Shown: piece by piece, positions 44,881-54,126 of the stretch
Layout of the letters: every line of letters begins with the position of its first letter
Position numbering within the stretch: position 1 is the stretch's first letter
DNA from: Verrucomicrobiota bacterium
GTDB taxonomy: Bacteria > Verrucomicrobiota > Verrucomicrobiia > Verrucomicrobiales > Akkermansiaceae
Assembly (NCBI GenBank): GCA_026397725.1
Contig: JAPLUI010000331.1
Span: forward strand, 1 to 64,000
Direction of reading: 5' to 3'
DNA length: 64,000 nt
Notes under the pieces: generated by a model
What the model was told of the DNA's origin: nothing
Database searches by the model: none
Seen by the model: only the letters and a program-made list of their open reading frames with translations
Made by a program: the position numbers and the translations under genes

Positions 44881-46809
44881 ATGCGCGTGATGGCACTTAC
44901 AGGCGGGATAGCTTCAGGAAAATCAACGGTTTGCCGCTTGCTTCGCGAGTGTCTGCCCTCAGTCGTGATCTTCGACTCGGATTTGGCGGTCCGGAAGATG
45001 TTGGAAAACGATGCGGAAATCACCGCCGTCGTGGCCGAGTCCTTTGGCCCCATGGCGCTGGACTCCCAGGGCCGGGTGGATCGCCACTTCCTGCGGGGGC
45101 GCGTGTTTGCCGATGATGCGGCCCGCCTGCAACTCGAAATCGTCATTCATCCCCGGGTGTTGCAAGAATGTCTTGCGGCACGCCACCAGGCCGCACAGAG
45201 TGGCGCGACGCTTTTTCTCGCTGACATTCCGCTTTTCTTTGAAAGGGGGCTGGATTTCGGCCAGGAGCAGGTGCTGGTCGTCGCCTCCTCCCGGGCCACC
45301 CAGATCCAGCGGCTCAAGGCACGCAGCGGGTTCGATGAATCCATGATCGAATCCATTCTCGCGGTGCAACTGCCGACCGATGAGAAGATCCGCCGTGCGG
45401 ATGTGGTGTTTTGGAACGAGGGTCCGCCCGCCGTGCTCAAAGCCCAGATCCGCCGTTTTTCCCAATCCCACCTCATGACCCTCAACACCGCCCCCGAAGC
45501 TGCGGAAACCAGCACCCCTAACGTCGTTGTCGTCGTCGATCATCCGCCGGTGCCGGTATCCGTGGATATCAACCAGTTCCGGCTCAAGTCGCTGGCCGAG
45601 CTGCAGTCGATCGCGGAAAACATTCCCGCCCGCATCCCCGGCGGCCTCGCCAAGAGCCAACTGATTTACGAATTGCTTTGCTACTACGCCCGCGAAGGCA
45701 CCTGGCTCGTTGGCGAGGGCATCCTCGAGTTGTCCAAGGACAACTTTGCCATCCTCCGCGATCCGAGCCGCAGCTTCCGCCCCGGTCAGGACGACATCTA
45801 TGTGACCGGTGGGCTGGTCCGTGACCACAGCTTGCGCAACGGGCAGCACCTCAAAGTCCGCGCCCGGGCCCCGCGCGAACGCGACAAGTATCTGGTGGCC
45901 ACGGAAATCGTCGAGGTTGAGGGCATTCCGGCTGCCGAGTACCAAGCGCCGCAGGAGTTCGACAGTCTCACCCCGCTCTTTCCGAATGAACGGATTCATC
46001 TCGAAGGCGAAGGCGCGGATTTTCTGGGCGTCCGCGCGATCGATCTCATCGCCCCGCTCGGCAAGGGCCAGCGTGGCATCATCGTCGCCCCGCCGCGGGG
46101 CGGGAAAACCATTCTGCTCAAGCAAATCGCCCGCTCCATCCGCCTCAACCACCCGGCTGCGGAGTTGATCATCCTGTTGCTGGATGAACGCCCCGAGGAG
46201 GTCACCGACTTCGAGGAAACCGTCGGCACGCCAGTGTTTTCCTCCACCTTTGACGAGGCGCCGCGACGCCATGCGCAGGTTGCGGACATCGTCATCGAGC
46301 GGGCCAAGCGGCTCGTTGAGCGCGGCAAGGATGTGATCCTCCTGCTGGACAGCCTCACCCGGCTCGCCCGCGGTCACAACTCGGCGATGCAGGGGGGGCC
46401 GATCGGCTCCGGCGGCGTCAGTCCCGTGGCCCTCCAGAAATCCCGCAAGTTTTTCGCCACCGCCCGCAACGTGGAGGAAGGGGGCTCGCTCACGGTGCTC
46501 GCTACCGCGCTGATTGAAACCGAAAGCCGCATGGACGACGTGGTTTTCGAGGAGTTCAAAGGCACCGGCAACATGGAAGTCCGCCTCGACCGCGAACTCG
46601 CCGAGCGCCGCGTGTTCCCTGCCATTCACATCCCCCAATCCGGCACCCGCAACGATGACCGGCTCTATCATCCCGACGAATTCCTCAGAGTGGTGGACAT
46701 CCGCAAGCAACTCGCCCAGTTGCCGATCGGCGATGCCATCTCCACGCTGCTAACCAATCTGCGGGCCACCAAGACCAACGCCGAACTGCTGCTGCGCGGG
46801 CTTCGTTAG
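44881..46809 (+). CDS. Fusion of dephospho-CoA kinase (CoaE) and transcription termination factor Rho
   Basis: 642 residues from MRVMALTGGIASGKSTVC. Residues 1-195 are CoaE: P-loop GGIASGKST, FDSDLAVRKML, HPRVLQECL, VLVVASSRATQIQRLKAR, catalysing ATP-dependent phosphorylation of dephospho-CoA, the last step of CoA synthesis. A short linker (about 196-230, with VVVVVDHPPVPVSVDINQF) leads to a full Rho: N-terminal helical domain LAELQSIAENI, RNA-binding OSB fold, GKGQRGIIVAPPRGGKT (Walker A), LLDERPEEVTDF, GKDVILLLDSLTRLARGHN (Walker B/Q loop) and the R loop GSLTVLATALIETESRMDD. Both enzymes appear intact in one open frame with no stop or internal start needed. The CDS ends GTTAG. Such a fusion is rare outside Verrucomicrobiota as far as I know. 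Confidence 0.88.
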   Translation: MRVMALTGGIASGKSTVCRLLRECLPSVVIFDSDLAVRKMLENDAEITAVVAESFGPMALDSQGRVDRHFLRGRVFADDAARLQLEIVIHPRVLQECLAARHQAAQSGATLFLADIPLFFERGLDFGQEQVLVVASSRATQIQRLKARSGFDESMIESILAVQLPTDEKIRRADVVFWNEGPPAVLKAQIRRFSQSHLMTLNTAPEAAETSTPNVVVVVDHPPVPVSVDINQFRLKSLAELQSIAENIPARIPGGLAKSQLIYELLCYYAREGTWLVGEGILELSKDNFAILRDPSRSFRPGQDDIYVTGGLVRDHSLRNGQHLKVRARAPRERDKYLVATEIVEVEGIPAAEYQAPQEFDSLTPLFPNERIHLEGEGADFLGVRAIDLIAPLGKGQRGIIVAPPRGGKTILLKQIARSIRLNHPAAELIILLLDERPEEVTDFEETVGTPVFSSTFDEAPRRHAQVADIVIERAKRLVERGKDVILLLDSLTRLARGHNSAMQGGPIGSGGVSPVALQKSRKFFATARNVEEGGSLTVLATALIETESRMDDVVFEEFKGTGNMEVRLDRELAERRVFPAIHIPQSGTRNDDRLYHPDEFLRVVDIRKQLAQLPIGDAISTLLTNLRATKTNAELLLRGLR

Positions 46810-46893
46810 CAATCTCCGCATGATGAGATCACCTTCTGGGGTCGCGGTTGGGGCGGGGACCCCTCGTGGCTGCGGATGCGCTCGTTCCCCGCC

Positions 46894-46962
46894 GCTCCTT
46901 GAGACGCCCGCCCGCCAGTTTGCGGCATCACGGGATCGTGCTGGCTTTTTTGTCATGCACCC
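46894..46962. repeat. Partial inverted copy of the 42818-43012 MITE-like element
   Basis: On the reverse strand it reads GGGTGCATGACAAAAAAG then ACGATCCCGTGATGCC and GGCGGGCGGGCGTCTCAAGG, matching the left part of the first element with few differences. The other terminus is not visible before the end of rho. It occupies most of the 46810-47049 gap. Confidence 0.65.
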
Positions 46963-47049
46963 GGCGATGGCGGCCGCCGCCGCTTGCGCTTGACCGGGTT
47001 GCATGGTACGGGTAGAAACGTCCGGTAGCCTGGCCTGCGGCAGGCACCA

Positions 47050-47110
47050 CCAGCCACCAGCCACCAGCCACCAGCCACCACCAGCCACCACCAGCCACCA
47101 CCAGCCACCA
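47050..47110. repeat. Tandem CCAGCCA repeats just upstream of dapF
   Basis: Four 7-bp CCAGCCA units then 10-bp CCAGCCACCA units run to within 9 bp of the dapF ATG. Purine-poor on the coding strand, so no Shine-Dalgarno is present; translation of dapF may be affected by copy number. Confidence 0.8.
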
Positions 47111-47119
47111 AGACCTCCC

Positions 47120-47947
47120 ATGCTGCTTCACTTTTTCAAAATGAACGGTTCCGGCAATGATTTCATTGTTGTCGATAATCGCGATCGCTCGCTCTCCGCC
47201 GCCCTGGATGCGGATACCATTGCCGCGCTGTGTGACCGCCACCGCGGCATCGGCGCGGATGGCTTGTTGGCCGTCGAAGCGGCCCGCAAGGGTGCGGATT
47301 TCCGCTTCCGCTATTACAATGCGGACGGCGGCGAGGCGGAGATGTGCGGCAATGGGGCCCGCTGCTTTGGCCGCTTCACCGCCCACCTTGGGAAGCAGCC
47401 GCGCCAGCGCGTCACCTTCGAGACCATGGCTGGCACGCTGGCCGCCGAGATGATTGATGACAACGTCCGCATCGCCATGTCCGAACCGAAGGACCTCAAA
47501 CTCAACACCGCGGCCCGAGCCCCCGGCCTGGAGGTGCCTCTGCATTTCCTCAACACCGGCGTGCCGCACGTCGTCGCCTTTCTGGCCAGCCCGGAGGTGT
47601 TGGATGATTTCGATGTGTTCACGCACGGTGGCGCCATCCGCAACCATGAGGCCTTCGCCCCTGCCGGCACCAACGCCAATTTTGCCGCAGTGCTGGCCCC
47701 GGGCCACCTCGCCATCCGCACCTTCGAGCGCGGCGTCGAGGACGAAACCCTCGCCTGCGGCACCGGCATGGTCGCCGCCGCGCTGGTGCATCACCTCCTG
47801 ACCGGCACGCCCAGCCCGATCCAGGTGGACGTCGAGGGCGGCGACACCCTGGCAATCGGGTTTGAGAAATGTGGCGAGCAGGCCTTCAAAAACGTCACGC
47901 TGACCGGGCCGGCGGATTTTGTGTTCGAGGGCGAGATCGACATCTGA
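47120..47947 (+). CDS. dapF: Diaminopimelate epimerase
   Basis: 275 residues from MLLHFFKMNGSGNDFIVVDN. Interconverts LL- and meso-diaminopimelate for lysine and peptidoglycan synthesis. Both catalytic Cys are visible: GGEAEMCGNGARCFGRF (first) and EDETLACGTGMVAAAL (second). NTGVPHVV and TNANFAAVL are further family signatures. Normal length for DapF. The start is chosen over an in-frame upstream ATG (47003) because homologs begin just before F-x-K-M-x-G-x-G-N-D. Followed by dapA 60 bp downstream. Confidence 0.93.
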   Translation: MLLHFFKMNGSGNDFIVVDNRDRSLSAALDADTIAALCDRHRGIGADGLLAVEAARKGADFRFRYYNADGGEAEMCGNGARCFGRFTAHLGKQPRQRVTFETMAGTLAAEMIDDNVRIAMSEPKDLKLNTAARAPGLEVPLHFLNTGVPHVVAFLASPEVLDDFDVFTHGGAIRNHEAFAPAGTNANFAAVLAPGHLAIRTFERGVEDETLACGTGMVAAALVHHLLTGTPSPIQVDVEGGDTLAIGFEKCGEQAFKNVTLTGPADFVFEGEIDI

Positions 47948-48007
47948 AAGGTGGCTTGAAAAATTCGGCTTGGATGACGTGCGCGGATGGTTCATGCTCC
48001 GCCCGCC

Positions 48008-48892
48008 ATGCAATTTTCAGGCACCTACACCGCCCTAATCACGCCGTTTCGCGCCGGCGAGCTGGATGTTCCCGCGTTTCAAGCCCTGATTGAGCGCCAG
48101 ATTGCCGGTGGCGTGGACGGCCTCGTCGCGGTCGGCACCACCGGGGAATCCCCCACGCTCGATACGGCAGAACACCTTGAAGTGCTCCGGCTGGCCGTCG
48201 AGTTTGCCGCCGGCCGCTGCCAGGTGGTCGCCGGCACCGGCTCCAACGCCACCGCCGAGGCGATCGAACTCACCGTGACTGCGGAGGCCCTCGGGGCCAC
48301 TGCTTCACTGCAGGTTTGTCCCTACTACAACAAGCCCTCGCAAGAAGGTCTCTATTTGCATTTCAAGGCCATTGCGGAGGCCACCGGCTTGCCGCTCATG
48401 CTGTACAGTGTGCCGGGCCGCTCGGTCATTGAAATCGCCCCGGAAACCGTGGCCAGACTCGCCGCGGATTTTCCTAACATCATCGCCATCAAGGAAGCTG
48501 GCGGCTCGGTGGATCGCATCAACCAACTGCTGCAGGTGGTGCCCGAGGAGTTCAGCATTCTGTGCGGCGACGATCCGCTCACGCTGCCTTTCATTGCGTG
48601 TGGGGCCACCGGGTTGGTGTCGGTGGCCTCCAATCTGATTCCGGATGTGATTGCCCGGCTGGTGCGGGCATGTCTCAATGGTTCGTTTGATGAGGCGCTC
48701 GCCATTCAAAAGCATTACTACCCGCTCATGCGTGGCCTGATGTCGCTCGATGTCAATCCGGTGCCGATCAAATCCGCCGTGGCCATGCAGGGCCATTGCA
48801 CCGCCGAATTCCGCCTGCCGCTTGCGCCGCTGTCCCCGGCCAACACCGAGCGTCTGACCATGCTCCTCGAATCCTACAACCTGTTGCCCTGA
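48008..48892 (+). CDS. dapA: 4-hydroxy-tetrahydrodipicolinate synthase
   Basis: 294 residues from MQFSGTYTALITPFRAGE. It condenses pyruvate with aspartate semialdehyde, the entry step to diaminopimelate. TIM-barrel motifs: GLVAVGTTGESPTL (pyruvate site), VCPYYNKPSQEGLYLHFKAI with the catalytic Tyr, IIAIKEAGGSVDRI with the Schiff-base Lys, and ILCGDDPLTLPFIACGATG. Full length. It sits between dapF and an aminotransferase on the same strand, consistent with a lysine/DAP operon. Confidence 0.93.
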   Translation: MQFSGTYTALITPFRAGELDVPAFQALIERQIAGGVDGLVAVGTTGESPTLDTAEHLEVLRLAVEFAAGRCQVVAGTGSNATAEAIELTVTAEALGATASLQVCPYYNKPSQEGLYLHFKAIAEATGLPLMLYSVPGRSVIEIAPETVARLAADFPNIIAIKEAGGSVDRINQLLQVVPEEFSILCGDDPLTLPFIACGATGLVSVASNLIPDVIARLVRACLNGSFDEALAIQKHYYPLMRGLMSLDVNPVPIKSAVAMQGHCTAEFRLPLAPLSPANTERLTMLLESYNLLP

Positions 48893-48895
48893 TGA

Positions 48896-48972
48896 CCGAT
48901 AACCGATAACCGATAACCGATAACTGGTAACTGGTAACTGATAACTGATAACTGATAACTGATAACTGATAA
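48896..48972. repeat. Eleven tandem 7-mers (CCGATAA/CTGGTAA/CTGATAA) after dapA
   Basis: Four CCGATAA, two CTGGTAA and five CTGATAA units fill the spacer between dapA and the aminotransferase. Because the unit is 7 bp and contains TAA, stop codons occur in all three forward frames. Probably a variable tract; no known function. Confidence 0.85.
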
Positions 48973-48988
48973 CTGATTTTCCCCCGCC

Positions 48989-50056
48989 ATGTCAAAACTC
49001 TACATCCCCGGACCCATCAATGTTTCCAAGGCAACCTTTGCCGCCATGAGCCAGCCGATGATCGGCCATCGTGGCAGCGAGTTTGAAGCGTTGTACGCGT
49101 CCGTCCAACCCGGCCTGCAACAACTCGCCGGCACCACCCGCCCGGCCTATCTATCCACTTCCTCCGCCTGGGGGGTGATGGAGGCCTCGCTGCGCAACCT
49201 GTGCGCCAAGAAAGTCCTCACCCTTTGTTGCGGCGCGTTTTCTGACAAATGGTTCGAGGTCGCCGGAAAAATGGGCATCGCTGCGGATAAGATCCAAGTC
49301 GAGTGGGGCGAGGCGATCTCGCCGGAAGCGGTTCGCGCCAAGCTGGAGGAGGGTGGGTTTGATCTGGTGACGCTCATCCACAACGAGACCTCGACCGGGG
49401 TGATGAACGATCTGGCTGGCATTGCCAAGGTGGTCAAAGCCTTTCCCGGCGTGATCTTCGTGGTGGATTCCGTGTCCTCGTTTTCCGCCGTGCCCATTGC
49501 GATGGATGCGCTCGGCATCGATGTCCTGCTGGCCGGAGTGCAGAAGGCGCTGGCCTTGCCACCGGGCCTGACGGTGTTTTTCTGCTCCGGAGCCGCGCTG
49601 GAGCGTGCCAAGAGCCTGCCGCACCGGGGCTACTATTTTGATTTCGGCGAGTTTGCCAAGAACGCGGAGAAAAACAACACTCCCTCCACGCCGGCCATCT
49701 CCCTCATCTTCGGTCTCCAACACATCCTCGGCACCATCGCCGAGGAAGGCTTGGAACAACGTTATGCACGCCATGCCGCGAACAACGCCCTCATCCACAC
49801 CTGGGGCGCACGCCACGGGTTCCCTAACTTCGCAGCCGCCGGCCATGAGTCCGTCTCGCTCACCTGCTTCAGGAAACCGGAGGCTTTCGATCAGGCCGCC
49901 TTCATCAAGAACCTCAGGGCTCGGCACGGCTACATCATCAACGGCGGCTACGGCAAAATCAAAGGCCTCACCTTCCGCATCTCCAACATGGGCAACGAAA
50001 CCGCCGCCACCATGCAGGAACTCATCAACGCCATGGATGAGGTGCTGGGGTCATAA
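48989..50056 (+). CDS. Class V aminotransferase (alanine-glyoxylate/serine-pyruvate type)
   Basis: 355 residues, MSKLYIPGPINVSKATFAAM. PLP-enzyme fold type I: the PGP motif near the N-terminus, HRGSEFEALYASVQPGLQQL, the aspartate strand VIFVVDSVSSFSAVP and the PLP lysine in LLAGVQKALALPPGLTV. It resembles SPT/AGT enzymes of the SerC/AgxT group. Substrate not certain: glyoxylate, serine or phosphoserine are possible. Its position after dapF-dapA is suggestive but no DAP-aminotransferase signature is seen. Confidence 0.85.
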   Translation: MSKLYIPGPINVSKATFAAMSQPMIGHRGSEFEALYASVQPGLQQLAGTTRPAYLSTSSAWGVMEASLRNLCAKKVLTLCCGAFSDKWFEVAGKMGIAADKIQVEWGEAISPEAVRAKLEEGGFDLVTLIHNETSTGVMNDLAGIAKVVKAFPGVIFVVDSVSSFSAVPIAMDALGIDVLLAGVQKALALPPGLTVFFCSGAALERAKSLPHRGYYFDFGEFAKNAEKNNTPSTPAISLIFGLQHILGTIAEEGLEQRYARHAANNALIHTWGARHGFPNFAAAGHESVSLTCFRKPEAFDQAAFIKNLRARHGYIINGGYGKIKGLTFRISNMGNETAATMQELINAMDEVLGS

Positions 50057-50099
50057 CTTGAGTGGTTGACCAGCTTCGGAAAAGTGGGCCAATCCCACC

Positions 50100-50214
50100 A
50101 TGGTCGTCACCTTGGAAGCCAAACGCCGTCTCACGGTTCCCACCAGTCTCGCCCCAATCTCCTCGGGACACCATCGAAGCATGGTTCAATGCCGCGGAGG
50201 ATGTGATCGTTTGA
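50100..50214 (+). pseudogene. Remnant of an AbrB/MazE-like antitoxin gene
   Basis: MVVTLEAKRRLTVPTSLAP matches the start of AbrB-like antitoxins. One frame change later the sequence continues DTIEAWFNAAEDVIV and stops, as in the family's tail. A single-base indel near 50160 breaks the frame. No toxin gene follows. It lies in the 50057-50309 gap. Confidence 0.45.
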
Positions 50215-50309
50215 GGGAATTGCCGGCTCTCTGAGGTGGGCAGTGTACTGGCGGCTTCAGTTGATTTCCTGTTTCCATTCAGTTCCCTTCACCTCAACCT
50301 TGCCCCCCG

Positions 50310-51050
50310 ATGCGCCGTACCGCAAGCGTCCAAACCCGTTTCCAGGCCCTGGAGATTTGGAAATCCGATACCACCACCGAGTTCCGCGTGGCCGGGGCAA
50401 TCCATGCCTCCCACCACCAGCGGCGCTTCCTAACAGGATTGGCATGGGACCTCATCGTTGCCGCCGCCCTGCTCCGCGCCGAGGGTCCGCCGCGCTCGGT
50501 CCTGATGCTGGGCTTGGCCGGCGGCACCTCCTGCCGTGTGCTGCGCCACCTGCTGCCGGAGTGCCGGCTCACCGCCATCGACATCGATACCGAACTCATC
50601 GCCCTCGCCCGCGAACACATGAACCTTGATGCGCTCCATATCGAAACCATCATCACCGACGCCTATCCGTGGCTGGCAAACAACCGGCGCACCTTCGACG
50701 TCGTGTTTGATGACATCTATCTGGCAGGCCAGACCGACGTCTTCCGCTCGCGGGCCTGGGATCCGGCACTGCTCGGGCATCTGCGCCGCGCCGTGGCACC
50801 CGGCGGCTTGCTCGCCGTCAACCTCGTCACCGGTGCCGGCCACCGCAGCATGCAATCCCACACCCGCAACATTTTGCGGGAGGCCTTCCCCATCGTGCGC
50901 AGTCTCAAGACCGCCGAGTGCATGAATGAGATTCTCGCCGCCGGCGAGTCCGTGGCGACCCGCACGCGACTCGAGGCCTATGCCGGGGCGTTTCGCGAGT
51001 GGCGCGACCAGATGTTTTGGGACCGCATCGAAGTCAGGAAGCTAACCTAG
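50310..51050 (+). CDS. Spermidine synthase-like SAM-fold protein
   Basis: 246 residues. Rossmann methyltransferase/aminopropyltransferase fold: VLMLGLAGGTSCRVLRHL (motif I), LTAIDIDTELIALAREHM (acidic loop), TDAYPWLANNRRTFDVVFDDIY and APGGLLAVNLV. It resembles the catalytic half of polyamine synthases, but the N-terminal beta domain is short and the substrate residues are not conserved enough to name polyamines. Followed 12 bp later by another SAM methyltransferase, probably an operon. Confidence 0.7.
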   Translation: MRRTASVQTRFQALEIWKSDTTTEFRVAGAIHASHHQRRFLTGLAWDLIVAAALLRAEGPPRSVLMLGLAGGTSCRVLRHLLPECRLTAIDIDTELIALAREHMNLDALHIETIITDAYPWLANNRRTFDVVFDDIYLAGQTDVFRSRAWDPALLGHLRRAVAPGGLLAVNLVTGAGHRSMQSHTRNILREAFPIVRSLKTAECMNEILAAGESVATRTRLEAYAGAFREWRDQMFWDRIEVRKLT

Positions 51051-51062
51051 TCCGCACCAGCC

Positions 51063-52460
51063 ATGCCAGCCGCCGCCGATCCCGTGGTCCGGGAACTCTA
51101 TCAGAACCACCGCTATCCGGCCATGAGCCATCCGCTCGCGGACCCCGCCGTGACCGCCGTCGCCGCAAGGCTCGGCGGGCTAACAACCGCGCCTCCGCAG
51201 CAGGCCCGCATCCTTGAGATTGGCTGCGCCTCGGGTCACAACCTGTTGCCGCTCGCCAGACGCTGGCCGGCGAGCCGGTGCCTCGGCCTCGACCTAACGG
51301 AAAATGCCATCGCGGACGCGCGGCAGCTTGCGGTGGCAGCGGGCATTGGCAATGTCACGTTTCACGCCGCCGATCTCCGGGACTTTGATCCGGGCGGCGA
51401 ACCCTTTGATTTCATCATCGCCCACGGGTTTTTCTCCTGGGTTCCGGATGAGGCGAAACTGGCATTGTTCGAGTTCTGCCGACACCATTTGGCACCCTCC
51501 GGGATTGCCACCATCAGCTTCAATCTGGCGGCAGGCTGGGTGCCGCGCCTGCCGGTGGTCGCCATGGTGCGCGTGCTGCAGGAATGCGCCGGCGGAGATC
51601 TGTTAGCCACGCTTGAGCTGTTGCGCGAGGCCACCGATCCCGCCACCCCACACGGCGCGAACGTCCGTTCGATCATCGATGACATGCTGGCCAAGGGGCC
51701 GGACATTCTGGCCTTCGACGACTTCGGGCCGGTCAACGATCCGTGGCCGTTTGATCGCTTTGTGATCACCGCCGCCACGGCCGGCCTGCGCTGGCTGGGC
51801 GAATCCGATCCGGCGGAAAACCTCCCCTCAGCGCTTGGCGACGCGTCGCGTGCGGCCTTGGGACCGCTGGCCGCAAGCCCGCTGCAGGCCCAACTCGCCG
51901 CCGATTTTGTCGTCGGCCGGACCTTCCGCTCAGGCGTGTTGTGCCGGGATGATGCGCCCACGCAGCCCGGCCTGACCAGCGACACGGTCGTTGACTTCTC
52001 CGTGCGCCAGGGTGCGGTGACGCCCACCAGCGCCGATCCGCTGGTCCGGGCCTTGTATCAGGCGCTCGCTGCCGTTGCCCCGGCCTGCGTGCCCATGCCG
52101 GAAATCCTTGCCGCCCTGCCGGAGGCCAACCCGGCCGCACTGGCCCGGCTGGTTTTCGATGGCATCACGCGCGGCTTCATCCGGCCACGGATCGAGCCGC
52201 TGCGCTTCGACCCGCAGCCGCCTGCGTGCCCGGCCCTCAATGCCTTCCTGCTGGCCTGTGCCAGTCGGCGCTTGCCACTGGTTGATGTTTGGCACCAGCC
52301 ATGCGGTTTTCCGGCGGCCCACTATCAAGTCCTCGCCGCCATGGACGGCAGCCGCACCCACGCCGAACTTGCCGCGCTGGCAAGCAGCCGCTGTCCCGAG
52401 CTGGCCTTCGAGCCATGGCTCCGGCATCTGGCGGGACGCGGCATGTTCATGCCAGACTGA
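51063..52460 (+). CDS. SAM-dependent methyltransferase with regulatory domain
   Basis: 465 residues. The methyltransferase domain spans about 1-180 ([51 protein letters not shown]). A methyltransferase regulatory domain (PF10119-like; [20 protein letters not shown]) and a winged-helix-like C-terminus ([12 protein letters not shown]) follow. This architecture occurs in proteins annotated as methyltransferases of unknown substrate, sometimes protein lysine methyltransferases. Second gene of a pair with the spermidine-synthase-like gene. Confidence 0.8.
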   Translation: MPAAADPVVRELYQNHRYPAMSHPLADPAVTAVAARLGGLTTAPPQQARILEIGCASGHNLLPLARRWPASRCLGLDLTENAIADARQLAVAAGIGNVTFHAADLRDFDPGGEPFDFIIAHGFFSWVPDEAKLALFEFCRHHLAPSGIATISFNLAAGWVPRLPVVAMVRVLQECAGGDLLATLELLREATDPATPHGANVRSIIDDMLAKGPDILAFDDFGPVNDPWPFDRFVITAATAGLRWLGESDPAENLPSALGDASRAALGPLAASPLQAQLAADFVVGRTFRSGVLCRDDAPTQPGLTSDTVVDFSVRQGAVTPTSADPLVRALYQALAAVAPACVPMPEILAALPEANPAALARLVFDGITRGFIRPRIEPLRFDPQPPACPALNAFLLACASRRLPLVDVWHQPCGFPAAHYQVLAAMDGSRTHAELAALASSRCPELAFEPWLRHLAGRGMFMPD

Positions 52461-52581
52461 GAAAATCCATCAATTCAACAGTCATTCCCGCAGTCTGAGC
52501 TTGCCAATTTCGGATTTCGGGTTCAGGCGCATCTTTCCCGCTTGCCAGCCCCGGAAAAGTTGTCATCCTTGCGCTGTTCAC

Positions 52582-54117
52582 ATGATTACCCGTCTGTTTT
52601 CGGCAGCCCTGCGCGGAGTGGAGGCCCAAGAGGTGGAGGTCGAGGTCAACGCCCACGGTGCTGACAAGCCGATCATTGTGATCGTGGGCCTGCCGGACGC
52701 GGCGGTCCGCGAGTCGTCGCAGCGGGTGATCTCCGCCATCGGAGCCTCGGCCCTCAGCCTTGATGATGGCATCAAGATCGTCAACCTCGCCCCGGCGGAT
52801 TTGAAAAAAGAAGGCCCCTCGTTTGATTTGCCCATCGCCCTGGCCATGGTCGCCGCCAGCGGTACCAAGGTGCTGCCGGTGGACGATTGCTGCGTGGTCG
52901 GCGAACTCGGCCTCGATGGGGCGGTGCGCCCGGTGAAGGGGGTGCTCGCGATTGCCCTCGAAGCAAAACGCTGCGGCCGCACCCGCTTGCTGGTCCCGGA
53001 TGAAAACGCGCCGGAAGCGGCCGTGGTCGAGGGCATCCGGGTGTTCCCGATCCGCAATCTCCGTGAGGCCTGGGACTTTCTCAACGGCAAGCAGGTCATT
53101 CCGCCCTTCAATCTGGATCGCCGGGCGTTTTTCAATGCCCACCGGTCCTATGAGGTCGATTTCGACGAAGTCAAAGGCCAGCACCACGTCAAACGCGCCC
53201 TCGAAGTCGCGGCCGCCGGCAACCACAACCTGCTCATGGTCGGTCCACCCGGCACCGGCAAATCGATGCTCGCCAAACGCATCCCCACCATCATGCCGGA
53301 CATGACCGAGGAGGATGCGATTGAAACGACCAAGATCCATTCGATCACCGGCCTGTTGGATCCGAAGCGGGCGTTTCTAACCACCCGGCCGTTCCGCGCG
53401 CCGCATCACACCATTTCCGATGCCGGCCTGCTCGGCGGCGGCACCAATCCGGGGCCGGGCGAAGTCTCGCTCGCGCACAACGGCGTGCTCTTCCTGGATG
53501 AATTGCCCGAGTTCCGGCGGCAAACCCTGGAGGTGATGCGCCAACCGATGGAGGACGGTTATGTGACGATTTCCCGTGCCGCGGGCTCGCTGACGTTTCC
53601 CTCGCGCTTCATGTTAGTCGCCGCCATGAACCCGTGCCCCTGCGGTTACTATGGCGATCCGAAACGGGCCTGCCGCTGCTCGTCCCGCCAGATCGAAAAC
53701 TACCGGCAGCGGATTTCCGGACCATTGTTAGACAGGATCGACCTGCATGTGGAGGTGCCCTTGGTGGATTTCCGCGAACTCGCCTCCAACACCCCGCTTG
53801 GGGAATCGTCCGGGGCAGTCCGCCAGCGGGTGGTCGCCGCACGCCAGATCCAGCTCGAACGCTTCCGCAAGTCCGGCCATTCCACCAACTCCGCGATGAC
53901 TTCGCGCCAGGTCCGCCAGCATTGCCAGCTCGACGCGGAAAGCACCGGCTACCTCGGGCAGGCGATGGAGGAAATGCACTTCTCCGCCCGCGCCCACGAC
54001 CGCATCCACAAGGTCGCCCGCACCCTGGCCGATCTGGCAGGTGCCCCGGCCATCCGTCCGCAGGACATTCTGGAAGCCATCCAATACCGCGCGCTGGACC
54101 GCAAGTTGTTTGTATAG
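52582..54117 (+). CDS. comM: ComM/YifB, Mg-chelatase-like AAA+ ATPase
   Basis: 511 residues from [21 protein letters not shown]-terminal Lon-protease-like fold (about 1-170; [33 protein letters not shown]), AAA+ domain with Walker [14 protein letters not shown], Walker [13 protein letters not shown], a Cys-rich insert ([16 protein letters not shown]) and [10 protein letters not shown], then a C-terminal helical lid. ComM is a hexameric helicase promoting branch migration during natural transformation. A second, decayed copy of its N-terminus lies at 57240-57840. Confidence 0.9.
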   Translation: MITRLFSAALRGVEAQEVEVEVNAHGADKPIIVIVGLPDAAVRESSQRVISAIGASALSLDDGIKIVNLAPADLKKEGPSFDLPIALAMVAASGTKVLPVDDCCVVGELGLDGAVRPVKGVLAIALEAKRCGRTRLLVPDENAPEAAVVEGIRVFPIRNLREAWDFLNGKQVIPPFNLDRRAFFNAHRSYEVDFDEVKGQHHVKRALEVAAAGNHNLLMVGPPGTGKSMLAKRIPTIMPDMTEEDAIETTKIHSITGLLDPKRAFLTTRPFRAPHHTISDAGLLGGGTNPGPGEVSLAHNGVLFLDELPEFRRQTLEVMRQPMEDGYVTISRAAGSLTFPSRFMLVAAMNPCPCGYYGDPKRACRCSSRQIENYRQRISGPLLDRIDLHVEVPLVDFRELASNTPLGESSGAVRQRVVAARQIQLERFRKSGHSTNSAMTSRQVRQHCQLDAESTGYLGQAMEEMHFSARAHDRIHKVARTLADLAGAPAIRPQDILEAIQYRALDRKLFV

Positions 54118-54126
54118 GGAGAACCA

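Noticed and set aside
48896-48972. Replication-origin-like iterons
   Set aside because: The 7-mers lie between metabolic genes, no initiator gene is near and there is no DnaA-box cluster.
52075-52581. N-terminal extension of ComM
   Set aside because: The frame is open upstream but overlaps the preceding methyltransferase. [10 protein letters not shown] is the conserved family start.
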